Below are positions 53,201 to 64,000 of a stretch of 64,000 nucleotides of DNA, one piece after another; position 1 is the stretch's first letter; each line of letters begins with the position of its first letter. The position numbers and the translations under genes were made by a program. The DNA lies in assembly GCF_001522545.3 (NCBI RefSeq), contig NC_031773.1, positions 19,168,302 to 19,232,301 on the forward strand, read 5' to 3'. A model generated the notes under the pieces. The model had not been told where the DNA came from, ran no database searches, and saw only the letters and a program-made list of their open reading frames with translations. The DNA comes from Parus major. Its lineage: Eukaryota > Chordata > Aves > Passeriformes > Paridae.

Positions 53201-54172
53201 TGCCTTCTGTGCAAGAGAAAATATAGTTCACAAATAATGCTGAAAAGGCATATGCAAATTGTTCACAAGATAACTCTTTCTGGGAAGAACTCTAAAAGAG
53301 AGAAAGGACCCAACAATGCTACCAATGGCACAGAAATAAAAGTCGAACCAGCAGATTCTGTAGAACCTTCACCCCCTTCCATTGCGCTTTCTCCGCAGAA
53401 TGAATTAAAGGGAACAAATCATTCAAATGAGAAAAAGAGCACACCGTCAGCACAGAAAAATAAGGTTAAACAGGACCCTGAAAACCCTAAATCAACTTCT
53501 AAATCAACCACTAAATCAACCTGCAAATCAACCACTAAATCAACCCCTAAATCAACCAATGCATCTGCTGCAGGTGGCCAGCAAAAAACCAGGAAGCCAA
53601 AACTTTCAGCTGGCTTTGACTTCAAGCAGCTTTACTGTAAACTCTGTAAGCGCCAGTTTACTTCTAAACAGAATTTAACAAAACACATTGAATTACACAC
53701 AGATGGAAATAATATTTATGTTAAATACTACAGGTGTCCACTCTGCTCTTACGAAACGCGTCGCAAGCGTGATGTGATAAGACACATAACTGTGGTTCAT
53801 AAAAAGTCGCCACGCTACCTTGGGAAAATAACGGCAAGTTTAGAAATAAGAGCAATAAAGAAGCCAATTGATCTTGTTCTAAATAAGGTGACAAAAAGAG
53901 GCTCTCAAAGGGATGAAACAAAACAGATTGGTTCGAAACAGGATGTCACCTCTAATTCTCCCAATAAAAAGTATGAAGGAGCTGATGTTGGTATTGAAGT
54001 AAAAGTAACAAAAAACTTTTCTCTGCACCGATGCAATAAATGTGGGAAAGCATTTGCCAGAAAAGCTTTCCTGGAACATCATAAGAAAACCCACAAAGCA
54101 AACGTATCTCATTCACCTGAAGAAAGTAAAACCAAAGGCAGAAGTACAAGATCTAAAGCTGTTGTCTGGTGA
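44222..54172 (+). CDS. ZNF800: ZNF800, zinc finger protein 800 (whole coding region, 4 coding exons)
   Basis: Joining 44222-44282, 46499-46594, 49910-50053 and 52413-54172 gives 2061 nt, or 686 residues plus a TGA stop. The product matches my memory of vertebrate ZNF800 from start to end, including the His-rich N-terminus, the [19 protein letters not shown] stretch and seven fingers. Finger ligands by residue are C71/C74/H87/C92 (C2HC type), C234/C237/H250/H255, C292/C295/H308/H313, C364/C367/H380/H385, C509/C512/H525/H529, C542/C545/H558/H563 and C641/C644/H657/H661. Fingers are separated by long basic or Ser/Pro/Glu-rich linkers, not the short TGEKP linkers of KRAB arrays, and no KRAB, SCAN or BTB domain is visible. 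The family is nuclear and considered transcriptional; in human gut organoids ZNF800 was reported as a repressor of enteroendocrine differentiation. The protein is about 20 residues longer than human ZNF800 as I recall it, which the KST repeat (residues 460-483) accounts for. Gene identity is secure; DNA target and avian role are not shown here. Confidence 0.97.
44283..46498 (+). other. ZNF800 intron 2
   Basis: This 2.2-kb intron begins GTATAG and ends TTTCAG. It is T-rich on the + strand and holds three perfect copies of a 10-bp T9C unit near its 5' end (44421-44450). I see no CR1 or LTR match and no coding exon in it. Confidence 0.85.
44421..44454 (+). repeat. Tandem 10-bp T9C repeat
   Basis: Three consecutive TTTTTTTTTC units are followed by TTTT in the 5' part of ZNF800 intron 2. 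This is a higher-order version of a poly-T tract and is likely length-variable. Confidence 0.85.
46499..46594 (+). CDS. ZNF800: ZNF800 exon 3 (residues 21-53)
   Basis: The acceptor is TATTTCAG at 46491-46498 and the donor is TCAG|GTAGGA with GT at 46595-46596. The 96-nt exon starts and ends in phase 1 and encodes [20 protein letters not shown] followed by [12 protein letters not shown] and the first base of Gly53. This hydrophobic and acidic segment precedes finger 1, has no recognised domain, and is nearly unchanged from the human protein as I remember it. Confidence 0.95.
46595..49909 (+). other. ZNF800 intron 3
   Basis: The 3.3-kb intron begins GTAGGA and ends TTACAG. Sequence is AT-rich with a T bias and short homopolymers such as a G8 run near 48743. 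No recognisable transposable element was seen. A short open frame around 46756-46983 lacks family resemblance and is not called. Confidence 0.85.
49910..50053 (+). CDS. ZNF800: ZNF800 exon 4 (residues 53-101, first zinc finger, C2HC type)
   Basis: The acceptor is TTATTACAG at 49901-49909 and the donor is A|GTAAGT with GT at 50054-50055. The 144-nt exon is phase 1 at both ends. It encodes a complete finger: C71-X2-C74-X12-H87-X4-C92, with Phe78 and Leu84 in the core. The fourth ligand is Cys rather than His. The exon therefore carries a self-contained zinc module and its skipping would keep the reading frame. Confidence 0.95.
50054..52412 (+). other. ZNF800 intron 4
   Basis: The 2.4-kb intron begins GTAAGT and ends CTCTTTCCACAG, a strong polypyrimidine tract and acceptor. 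I found no repeat family, RNA gene or coding exon inside it. Confidence 0.85.
52413..54172 (+). CDS. ZNF800: ZNF800 exon 5 (residues 101-686, six C2H2 fingers and stop)
   Basis: A single 1760-nt exon holds most of the protein, with TGA at 54170-54172. Order: acidic Pro/Glu-rich region (about 133-225), finger 2 (234-255), basic Lys-rich linker, finger 3 (292-313), basic linker with a [10 protein letters not shown] patch, finger 4 (364-385), a Ser/Pro/Lys-rich linker with the KST repeat (460-483), finger 5 (509-529), finger 6 (542-563), linker, finger 7 (641-661) and a basic tail ending AVVW. Fingers 2, 3, 4 and 6 end in H-X4-H; fingers 5 and 7 end in H-X3-H. A SUMO-type IKVE motif lies at residues 409-412. 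No frameshift or lost ligand is present. The ATG at 52508 is internal Met133, not the start. Confidence 0.97.
53489..53560 (+). repeat. Coding minisatellite, six 12-bp units (Lys-Ser-Thr-X)
   Basis: Six in-frame 12-bp units of the form AAATCAACNNNN encode K-S-T-X with X = S, T, C, T, P, N (residues 460-483). The first eight bases of each unit are identical and only the last codon varies. Human ZNF800, as I recall it, has a single KSTS here. The array lies in the linker between fingers 4 and 5 and explains nearly all of the extra protein length. Confidence 0.93.
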
Positions 54173-57072
54173 GGAAAAAGAAAAAGTGTTTTGTCCTTGT
54201 TTTTATTTGTTTTTATTTTTTTTAAAAAAACCCCAACAATACCACTTCATTTTCTTCTGCTTCAGTTGATTTATTGCTGAAAATGTATTTTCTCATAGAC
54301 TTTATCCTTTAGTGGCTTAAATGCCAAAGTAGATGTCAAATTTGGTGGTTTTTTGGTTTTTTTTAGCATTTTGGAGAAGAGTTAAAATCTAAATATTGTC
54401 ATTATAGAAAGATGGAATGTAGTTTATACTAAGTTTAAAATGTTTTAAGGCATCTGTTGTAATCAAGTGAATATGCATACACTTTTAAAATACTAATTTT
54501 CTAAAATTAGCAATAATTTTGTTTGAGTAACTCAACTCAATTAACTTTGCTGTGACCACTTGAAGAAGTACTAAAAGTACTAAAGTAAAAGCTGATAACA
54601 GAAAAAATCTCTATGAACTTACTGGAATTAGCATTTGTGAATTTAATTTTTTGTTTTAATATGTATTGCCTACACACTGTCAACAAAAGTGCATAGAAGA
54701 GTTTTTTTTGATGTAATTTGGTTGCTTAGTTGCTTTGATTTAAAATCATTATATGGGTTAGGTGCGTGCAGATACCTTTGACGTCATTAAATTTAGAATT
54801 TCATTCTTTTAATGCTTATTTATATAAGCCTGTGTTTGGAGACTTGTGGTCATTTAGTGTTTTAAATTGTTCAAATCTTATCAAAGTTTTTGCTTTAAGC
54901 ATCGATATGTATTGAAGTCTGGCCTAGAATTTTCTAAACTTCTGCTTATGTGGTGTTCTGAGAATTTTTTTAGACTTCGAGGGATTGTATTTGTAGTTAC
55001 TCAGTTTTCCACAGCCTTCATGTTAAAGGTGGCCTATTTTTAGAGGACCTTTTAAAAAAGCAAATATTTGTGTGCAGTCACTTTGTATTCCAGAATGACC
55101 AATTGGTGGCTGAAGGTTGGGGATTGTACAAAAACATGAGAAGAGAGACTGTAATGATACTTGTAGGAGTTTTTAACATCCTTATTCAGAATCATCTTTC
55201 TAGCATATTTGGTAAAAAGGAAACTAAGTTATATGTGCCTTGTTCTATATTTCAACTCTGAAAAGCTATTTTCTAGGAGGTGAGTTGACTTGAGTTCAGC
55301 TTTCACAGTGAATAACCACCTCGTTATGTTAAATTGTGATGTGGTGCTTTTGTGACTTTCTAATCAATCCTGACCAAATTAGGCAGAACTTCAAAAATGA
55401 ACTGAGTTGAACCCTGAATTATGCTGAATTCTAGAGGGGGAGTGACTTCTGCATTTTGAATAAGAATTAAACATTTAACCTTGTAAATTATTTATGTTGT
55501 GTAGTTTAAAACAGAATTATATGGGTAAACTCAAAGTATTAATTTATTCCCGTTTCTCTTCAGATAGGTTCAAGTGATGTTCGGAAAGTTTGAAGTTCAT
55601 TTGAATGAAAAAGACTTTAGTTTGTTGTTGGAACTGCTAATTCTTGATAATGGTACTATAAGGAGAAAATACTTTCATAAGGTGTTTTTTTTTTCTTATT
55701 ATATAAATAATCATTCTGACTGCTTGTAGGACAATACCACTTCCCAAAACACTGAAGTAGTTGAAGTGAAATGCACATGCTTCTAAATTAGCAGTTTTCT
55801 CTATGCAGTTGTAGTTTGACCCAGTATAGAACAAACTTCCTGAAACTGAAAAAAAGAGTATACCAGAGAAAAGTTAATGAACAGCAGCTTTGGAAGAAGG
55901 TGGTTTTTCCTCATTTAGGAAATCTTCAGAAAACTCATCGTACATACTGGTCCTCCTTGGTAGTGCTAATTGATGGACAGCTCAAATTTTGATATGATAT
56001 CCTACTTTGGTAAATGTTGTGTTATATACTGTTTTAAATTTATTACAAATGAATGTATAAAAGCAAACAATGTAGTGTTTATTGGCTGAATTCTACTAAT
56101 TTTTAGTATTTGCCATAAATTCAGTTTGTTCATATTGACTGATTTCCTAGTTCAAGGACATTCTGAATTTCACTGTGCTGAAGTTGCTTCAAAGACCTCC
56201 ATTTCGTTTCCATATGTGGTTCATAAGAAAACTTTGTAAACATCTAGGAAGTTTACAAGAATATCCACATTCCTCTATTCTTTAATTTTTTTTAAAAAAA
56301 ATTATACACAAGCACTTTAATGATAGTTGCAGTTTATTTTTTCAGTTTATTTTTGAAAGATCAACACACTAATGTTAATATGAAGGTAGTGAGTATTTGC
56401 TGATGTATTATAGACAATCTGTGCACAACCACTTATAATGTTAGCTTATTTCATGAAATATTAATAAAAAGGGAGGATAGTTTGGGAGAAACTCAAAATA
56501 TATTTTCTCTCAAAATCATAAATGACCACTATGGGTAGTACTTGACTTTGTGTAATTGGAAAATATTTTAGATAACTTTTTTTTTAACCTTTTAATTAAG
56601 ATTGTAGTAAAACAGTTGCATGCCTACCATGATGAAGTTCTTGGCAGGTTTCATTTGATCATGGGTTCTGTTTTGGGGTTTTTTTTGTTGTTTGGGGTTA
56701 TTTTTTTTTGTTTGTGTTTTTTGTTTATTTTTTTACCTTTTAGAAAATAATTTGTTTAGTGATTTGTGTCAAATTGCTACAATTTGAAAGGTATTGTACA
56801 TCAGAAGAAATACCATGTTTTTTATATCGGTTCACTCCCTTACTTAGGGAGGTGCCTCGTGTTCATATATACTTTTTTTGTATAAAATATATCTAAATGT
56901 TGATCACAAGATCAGGAGTAAAAATGCTTTTATGGATAGAGAACTATTTGGCCCTGTTAGTGCATTGCACTAAAAATACTGTGAATGGGAATTAAGATTG
57001 TAGCTTTGCTCAAAATGTTCTATATTGAATGTACATGCTTTTGTTTGGGTAAATGTACTGTATTTGATGGAA

Positions 57073-57078
57073 AATAAA
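57073..57078 (+). terminator. AATAAA polyadenylation signal (alternative ZNF800 site)
   Basis: A canonical hexamer is found 164 bp upstream of the last one, in TGGAAAATAAAGC. It could give a slightly shorter transcript. Confidence 0.45.
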
Positions 57079-57236
57079 GCAGACTGGAAATGATTTTTAA
57101 GTGGGCATAAACAAAAAGATGTTGTGTTTGTAAACTTGGGATATCTGTCACTCCACAATTGGAAATTACATTGTTTGCGTTTTGTAAAGTTTTATTTGTT
57201 GATTATTGAAGCTAGTTGTTTGTAATATTCTGTTAA

Positions 57237-57242
57237 AATAAA
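57237..57242 (+). terminator. AATAAA polyadenylation signal (likely main ZNF800 site)
   Basis: A canonical hexamer lies at the end of the long AU-rich 3' UTR. It is followed by poly-T and a GTGG/GGTGG-containing downstream element, as expected for a cleavage site about 15-25 nt later. Confidence 0.65.
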
Positions 57243-57260
57243 TGTGTTTTTTTTTTTTAT

Positions 57261-60200
57261 TAAAAATTTGGCACTTGTGGAGTGAACACTTCACACTGGT
57301 GGTCAACCCTTGCTGTGTTTTTGGCAAACACTGCCCATACTGGCCTTTTGTTCCTTGTAAAGGAATCTCTTCCTTAGCTGAGGAACTCTTGTTAGCCTTT
57401 TAGAACAAATATTGAAGAAGATAGGCTGTGCTGAGGTTTGTTTTTTTTTTTTTTTTCCAAGAGAATAGGATTACCTAGATTTCCATTGGAAATAAAATTG
57501 TTGGCTGCTGAAGGTTCCTTCTTTTCATGGTTGGATATAAAAAGGAACTTCCATAACCACTGTTTATTCTTTTAGAAAAGAAGACATTAGGCTATTAATG
57601 TAAGTGCATTTTAAATCATGTTCCTGAGTACCTGTAGATTAAGATTGGGAAATTAAAATGCAAACATAGGGATAGAATAACTGTTTGTTTCTCTTTTTAT
57701 CCTTGTCTGTTCTTTATCTGCTGTCTGTTCTGGATAAGTGTGTAATCTGCATTTTGTAATATGTGAAGATGAAGTTACTCCTATATTTAAGGTACGCTTT
57801 CTACTCACCAGCACACTGGATATGAGTTTTTAACTAAGATGCTGTCTTGCATCATTGATGGGGTGCATTGGTTTGGCTCGTTTCACTTAGGCTAGCCAAA
57901 GACAAATGTGGCTTCTTTAGCAGACCTTCAGATTTAATGTTGAGTCTTTTAAAAAGAGTTTTTATTTGGAGTGAATGTTAGATACTTTACAGAAAACTTT
58001 TGGATGATCAAAACATTTTGTATAAAATTTCTTTTTTTGTTTTTTTTGAAGTGATTCTTTAAGTCTTCTAATGCTAAGGCTTGAGGGGCTAGCTTTCAGG
58101 GACATGAACTCCTATTTACCAATGAGGGAATCTCACTGATATGGTTGCACCAGGCTTGCTGATGTCTTAATATGCTGGCGTGTGTCTCAGAATCACCTTT
58201 AATTGTCTCTCAGCTGAGCTTGTTGGTCTTCCTGGTTATATTTATGTTTGTCTTTATTTTTAGAGTGGTTTCCGGTTTTATGTTTTACGTGTCTTTTCTG
58301 TCTGAGATGTTAGGCTTGAAGTCCTTGTAGTGCTTGGTTTCCTCAGTTTTGTAGGAGAATAAAGAAATCTGGCTTAGATAGTTGATGGTCATTACCACCA
58401 TTTATTTTTAGTTGGATTCTCTTGGGATGAACTTAAATCTGCTGTGTGAAGGATTTGTGTAACTGGTCAGGTACTTGAAGTGCTTAGAAAATGAGGTCAG
58501 TTTTGAGTGGTGGCTGAAAGAACTGTGGGTAGGTGTTTTAAATCATTACCTTTTGCTGAATAGTGAAATACAACAGTTGATTAGCCAAAGGTAGAGCAGT
58601 GTGTTGTTTGGAGTGTGATGGGTAGAAAAGAACGGGCTTTCAATGATTTTATTAACGGAGAAGCTGTGGTGTTTGTATTAATGAGGAGAATTGCTGGCTG
58701 GGTATAAAGGTTCTCTGCTTATCATGGAAAGGGCATCAGAGGAGAAGCTTTAGTTCCCTTTTTAAGGGAGCTTGTTTCACAGTATCCATCAGTTACAGTC
58801 TTAAAGTAGTGATTTCATAGACACAAGGTGGAATGTAATTTGAAAAGCTAGTTGTTTGGGTTCATTCATCTCCTTGGGTATTAATCAAGATACTGATCAT
58901 TGTAATGGAAATGTTGCATACTTGAAGTAATATCTCAAATTAGGAAACAATATCATTGATTTTGGAAGATTTAGTGGGAAATGAAGATCACCTGGGCCTT
59001 TGATAGCACATACACACCAAACACATTTTTCTGTAAAACAGATGAATCTATGTATTGCTTCACTGCATTGCCAGAACAGTATTCTCACGGTTGTTTCAAA
59101 GTCTGGATGGGTGATGAGAACGTGCTTTTTCATCTTGCTCTCATATTACTCTTCAGTAGTTTTTATGGTGGTTTTGCCTCAGTTATCGATGGGATTGAGG
59201 TTCTCTGTGTCAATAATCTACTGCACTAAATTTGTTAGCATCTGGTAATACTGGTATTTTTTGTTTTGATGCTTTCCTGCTGTTTCAATCTAAGGCAACT
59301 TGGATGTACCTGGTTTGTGTTCTCAGCATAAGCCTTTCCAGTGCTAGCTGCTTAAGCTCTCTTGGCTGAGCTGGATTTACTCTTTCACATTACTTATGTG
59401 CTTTGAGCTTGAGAGTCAGCTCCTCCATTAGAGGCAAAAGAGGCTGCGTTGGTGATCTTCCACAGCTGTTGATGTTATCTGAAAGAGCTGAGTGGGCTTG
59501 GTGGCAGAGCAGAGACCGAAAAGCACAGTCCAGGGTTTGCAGCAGATCTTATGTGCTTACATTTTTACAACATGTGCTTACATTTTTCACTCTGTTGCTC
59601 AGATGTTTTCTTCTCCAGGATGTTGTGGTTTTACAGTTCTCAGCTTGTGACTTTCTGCAGCATACAATGTGATTGTTTGAAGTTACTGTCTTGTGGCAAG
59701 GCAGATGGGGTGAGTCTTAGACTGAAATAGATGTGTAAATTGTAATCCGTTTCCTTCATAACATACATCTAAACTTCAGCTGTTCCTCTCTCTTTCAAGA
59801 AACAGCTACCTAAGAAAGAACGGGCCTAAAATGGATGCATCATTCTTTAAATCTGTAAAGCTGCATATTCCATAAAAAAAATACATTCATGATATTGACA
59901 GATAAGATCAATAATTTGTCTCAGGTATAAGAGTGGTAATAGCTTTCCAAATTCAGTGAGACATCACTTTGCTTGGTGTCAAACTGGTAGTAGATCAGGT
60001 GGTGGCTGGGTAGACAAGGCTTAGGGTGGGGTGTCTGTGCTGTTTCAGAGTACTTGTTCCCATTAGTGTAAGTGAGGAAAACAAGGTGCATGACTTTGTT
60101 GACCTTGCTTAGAACTGAACAGAATGGGACTTTGCTCTTTTTTATTAAATCTCTACATAAATATTGCCATTTGCTTCCTCAAGGAACACTTGGATATGCA

Positions 60201-63200
60201 AACAAAGTAGCCATTGTAAAAATGGTGTTTGACACTGTAAAGACTGAAGACTGAAGTTTTCTTAAGTGTCAATAAAGTCCTGAAGCTTGGGCTGGAATCA
60301 GTTCAGTTTTTGCAGGTCATTGTTTTTGCAGTATAACAACATGCAAGCATCTCATAAATTGTACTTCATCTGGCACTTGCTATTCTGAGTTACTGTTTAA
60401 TTATCATATTTCATGATTTTAATTACAGAATTTGCTTTTCTGCTATTCAAGGTGATACTGGAGATATTCTACTTTGAAGAGTTATTTTCAAATTTTTTGT
60501 TTTTAGTATGTTGTCTTTCAGTTTACAGTTACCTTATCTGGGTGCAGTGGTAGGATGTTTGCTTTTCTTGTTTTCTCTTTCTGTAAATATTAAGGTAAGT
60601 AACCGATTGCAGCAGTGCAGGGTCAGGTACTCGCTTTTGTTTTGAATGAGACTTTCATAAAGAAATTTTATCTTGGTGAAATGTACTGAGAAGCATGGAG
60701 GATACCTTTGAAACTGAGTGCCTGCACAGCTGTGGACTGACCCACAGAGGCTGGAAATGACCATCAAACTGTTAGCATTCTTGGCTTCAAAACAAAACTG
60801 GTAACAGATACTTCTGCATCTTTGAAGAGCAGAAAAAAGCTGTTTTAGTATCTTAGAGCTAATTTTCTCATCTTAGTTGTTTGCCTACTGCAATATAACG
60901 CATGGCAATATAATCTAAAAGTAGTAGAATTCCTAATATATTTTTAAACATTTTTTGAGGGGTAAGGCTTAATATGTGAGTAAGGTTCTGTTAAAGAAGG
61001 AAAGGACAAAACTCACTTTGATAGCTATATTAGCACAGCTACAAGATAATTTTATTATTCTTTCATAAAAAACCTCTTCCCATGTGGAAGGTGTTTGCTG
61101 TAATTTTTGTTTCCATTACTAACCTGTGTCATTACCAGTAAAAATTTTTAATATTTTCCTGTTTGGCTGTGGTTGATATGCATATCATGTTAGCTTCTTT
61201 AAACCCCTACTTTTTAAAGGAGAAATGTTTTTTTGTTTCTGCTTTGAAAGCCGCTTTAAAAACACTTGGCATTTGATAGTGTTGGTCAGTGGTTTTGGGT
61301 TTTTTTTTTTTTTCTGGAGGATGAGGTGATCCAAACTCCACTGATTTGGGTGTTCAGATTTTGGTTATGGAGTCTTCTAGAGAATGATTTTGAAAAAGAA
61401 GAAGAGATCCAGGCAGGAACGATGTGGATCCTCTTATATTTATGCTTTTAAAAATAGTTTAGAGAAACAACTGCCAGAAGTAATATTTCTCTCCCTGCAC
61501 TAAACACCTGATAAACGGCTCCAGAACCTCAGGCCCTGTCCAGCTCTATTTTCTCACTATTTCTGTGTGCCTGAATTAGAAGTGAAGTATTTATTTTTCT
61601 CTGGTGTTGTTTTTGTTTGATTTTTGTTGTTGTTGGGGTTTTTTTCCTTTCTTTTTCATTTGCAGTTTGGTGTTCTTGGACTGTTTTCTCCTTAGTTGTT
61701 AAATTGTTTTTTGGAGAGGTCGAAGGTAATGTGTAATTAAATTCAAATCTTTACCAAACAAATACTGGTTTCTCTGCTCCAAGGGGGCTTGCTGCCTTTG
61801 GAGCTACAATTTCTAACTTCGGAACAAAAATGAATGAGTCAATAAATAAAATTAGTAAGAGTAACAAGATAACTATGGCAAGACTTGAGGCTTGTGCTTT
61901 TGTTTTGAGTTGCCTTATACTAGGTGTGTGTGAGGGGAGCAGGGTAATTTGTACCCCATTCACTGCCTTAAACAATTCTTGTCTTTGCCTTGGTATAAAG
62001 AGTGAAATGCTTTGGGCAAGTGTTTCATGTGTGGACAGGAAGGGCAGTAGGGTTGTAGCTATTATTAGGCTGTGACTATACACTGCCATAATGCCACATC
62101 CTCTTCCCTGGACCAGGGATACTTTGGAAGGGGAGTCAGAAGACCCTGAGCCTGGAAGAAATCTTACTTTTGGAGTGGTGGATGCAAGCAGAGCAGCAAA
62201 AAAAAAACTCTGTGGGGGCAGATCAGGGCGGGCAGCTCAGAATTGTGAAGAAGGTTTTTCAGATTTGCACTGGCTTTTGTGGAATGGAGCCTGAATATTG
62301 GTGGGGAGTCAGTGCCAAGGAAACCCAACAATGCCTGGAGCACACCTTGGTTTTTTTCTGGGATGGAAGGGGTGAGCTGGGCAGTTGCCCTGCACTGCCT
62401 GAGCTGCTGCTGCTCTGACTTTCAGAGAATGGAGTGCAAACCAGTGATTTCAGTTTCAGCTGTTTCCAAAGCAGGCCTTTCCGATGTTGCGTTTGCCCGT
62501 GTCCGCCTGCCGAGGCGTGCAGGGCTGAGCAGGCAGTGTGCCGCGAGAGAGCAGCAACGCAGCCTGGCAGCGGCACAGACACGGGCCAGGGCTGCAGCAT
62601 GGTCCCCCTGCAAGCAGTACAGCCTCTGCCTGTAAGCACTCTTAAATCCTCTAAATCCTTAGAAAAAGAGGTGGCCATTCAAAAAGTGAGGACAGGTCAC
62701 TATGGAAAGGTTGGTCTTAGGTCTTTGACACAGGAATGAGTCATTAATGTGATATCTGTAAGCAGTTCATAGGTTGCCATTTGAAATTCTTGAATGATGT
62801 TTGTAATGATGAAGACTTGGGATTTGCTTGATTGCACTTGCTCTTTGTCCCCAGGGCTGTGAAATAGTTGGGGACAATGTACTGTAGTGGGGCTAGGTGT
62901 CATCTACCAAGATGCTCTTTTCAAAATTAACACGTAAGCACAAACCCTGTGCAGCTCAACAGCACTTAAGCTCCTTTTTTTGTTATTTAGTACCTTACTG
63001 AATATCAAGAGAGGAATTGTACTTTCCTAATGTCTTTCACCTCCTCTAAGCTTCATTTAACTTACCTTTATATTTAAAAAACCAAAATGCTGAACACAAA
63101 ATTATCTCCACCTTTTAAAATGCAGAATGGTGCATTTATCTTGGGAATGGTGGAAGACGTATCGTAAATAGAAATTTCTGCACTGTTAGGTTATTTAGCA

Positions 63201-64000
63201 TATGTTAACATGCTGTTTTCAGACCTTGAACCCTATTCTATTCCCAGATTTATTGTTTGGAAAGGAGAAACATGGATCATGTCTACAGATACATACTATC
63301 TCTTTTATAATTTTGGTATAGATGACCACTTATTTTCAAGTTAACACAGCTTTGGCCAAAAGGAAGAGAGTAATAATAATTGAATAATAAATTTGAATTG
63401 AATAATAAATTGAATAATTGAAAAGCAGTCAGTATGTTTTCCAAATGAGCATTTGTGTGGTTTTGGTGTACTATTCTGTCTTGAGGTGGTGGTTGTTGTT
63501 ACTGCTGTTTGTTTTTTGTTTTTTTTTTTACTTCTTCAAAATGGAAAATATCTCATATTCTGACTAGTAACTGCAGGGAATACAATACTATATTGGTAGC
63601 TATAATGAGGCATATACAGGTCAGTATACAGTATAGTGACTGTTCTGTGTCTTGGATGATGGCTAAAATCAGTAGTGCCACATCAGAGCCCCTCTTTTTC
63701 ATAGCTTCTAATTCTGCCTGTAAGGAAATGTGTATGTATACTAACTAAACATCTGCAGTGAGCTTGATTATTCTGATTGTACACAGTCAAATCAGACCTC
63801 TCCAGGACATTAATAATTTAATGTGTAGGTGCCAATCTGTTGTCTGTGGACTCACTTACATGTGCAAGCATTCTGTTGCCCTTTGTGTCAGATTTATTGG
63901 ATTCACACAGTGCATGGTTTAATGTTTATGTGAAATGATGAGCTTGCTGCAAATGAGCTCTCTGCAGTGGTTTTATCTGCAGTTGTGAACATCCAGAAGT
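57261..64000 (+). other. Downstream flank of ZNF800, no confirmed gene
   Basis: No CR1 or LTR was recognised in this 6.7 kb, and no open frame has family similarity. The + strand stays visibly T- and G-rich, like the ZNF800 introns. AATAAA occurs at 60271-60276. A GC- and CpG-richer patch lies at about 62370-62640 with exon-like splice sites. A 16-bp direct repeat (59551-59566 and 59572-59587) and an AATAAT-rich patch (63367-63425) are minor repeats. Rare read-through or extended transcripts are possible. Confidence 0.55.

Larger units (their letters stand above)
54173..57260 (+). other. ZNF800: ZNF800 3' UTR
   Basis: About 3.1 kb of AU-rich sequence follows the stop codon, with many ATTTA pentamers and T runs and no further coding frame of note. 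AATAAA hexamers occur at 56463-56468, 57073-57078 and 57237-57242. The last is followed within about 20 bp by a T run and then by a G/T-rich stretch, which fits a main cleavage site near 57260. Earlier signals could give shorter isoforms. Small open frames here are chance. Confidence 0.8.

Noticed and set aside
52508..54172. ATG at 52508 as the protein start
   Set aside because: The frame is open upstream to the acceptor at 52412 and continues the family sequence from exon 4, so this is internal Met133.
1..64000. tRNA, rRNA, CRISPR or operon-like systems
   Set aside because: No cloverleaf with internal A and B box pattern, no rRNA text, no regularly spaced identical repeats and no gene clusters were seen in this vertebrate DNA.

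Overview
This window is vertebrate nuclear DNA, and almost certainly bird. The evidence is several CR1 LINE fragments ending in the avian 3' tail (ATTCTATGAT-like or ATTCTGTGATTCTGTG-like), plus long terminal repeats of two families that I recognise as abundant in songbirds and other Neoaves. The base composition is AT-rich except for one CpG island. I cannot name the species.

Only one protein-coding gene is well supported: ZNF800, a seven-finger zinc-finger protein on the + strand. Its CpG-island promoter and probable non-coding first exon lie at about 43.1-44.1 kb. Four coding exons follow at 44222-44282, 46499-46594, 49910-50053 and 52413-54172. All junctions are GT-AG with matching phases and join into a 686-codon frame. 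A 3' UTR of about 3 kb ends at AATAAA signals near 57.07 and 57.24 kb.

The 43 kb upstream of ZNF800 looks like a gene desert of decayed repeats. It holds solo LTRs at 4.5-5.1, 5.9-6.4, 12.95-13.83 and 17.0-17.6 kb, and CR1 3' fragments at 11.8-12.2, 23.1-24.2, 31.6-31.9, 37.1-38.0 and 39.8-41.8 kb. Two loci give a relative history. At 39.8-41.8 kb a CR1 was split by a long LTR (6-bp duplication GGCCAT), which was then split by a younger 282-bp LTR (5-bp duplication ACTTT). At 23.5-23.7 kb a 185-bp segment interrupts a CR1 and is almost identical to sequence 1.8 kb downstream.

The 6.7 kb downstream of ZNF800 has no recognised gene. It keeps a T- and G-rich + strand like the ZNF800 introns, and holds a GC-rich patch with exon-like splice signals (62426-62631) and a further polyadenylation hexamer (60271), so extended or separate transcription is possible. 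I found no tRNA, rRNA, CRISPR or operon-like system and no sign of a novel multi-gene system. The most informative local features are a coding 12-bp repeat in ZNF800 that lengthens a Lys-Ser-Thr linker, a start-stop upstream ORF before the ZNF800 start codon, and the two repeat loci above.
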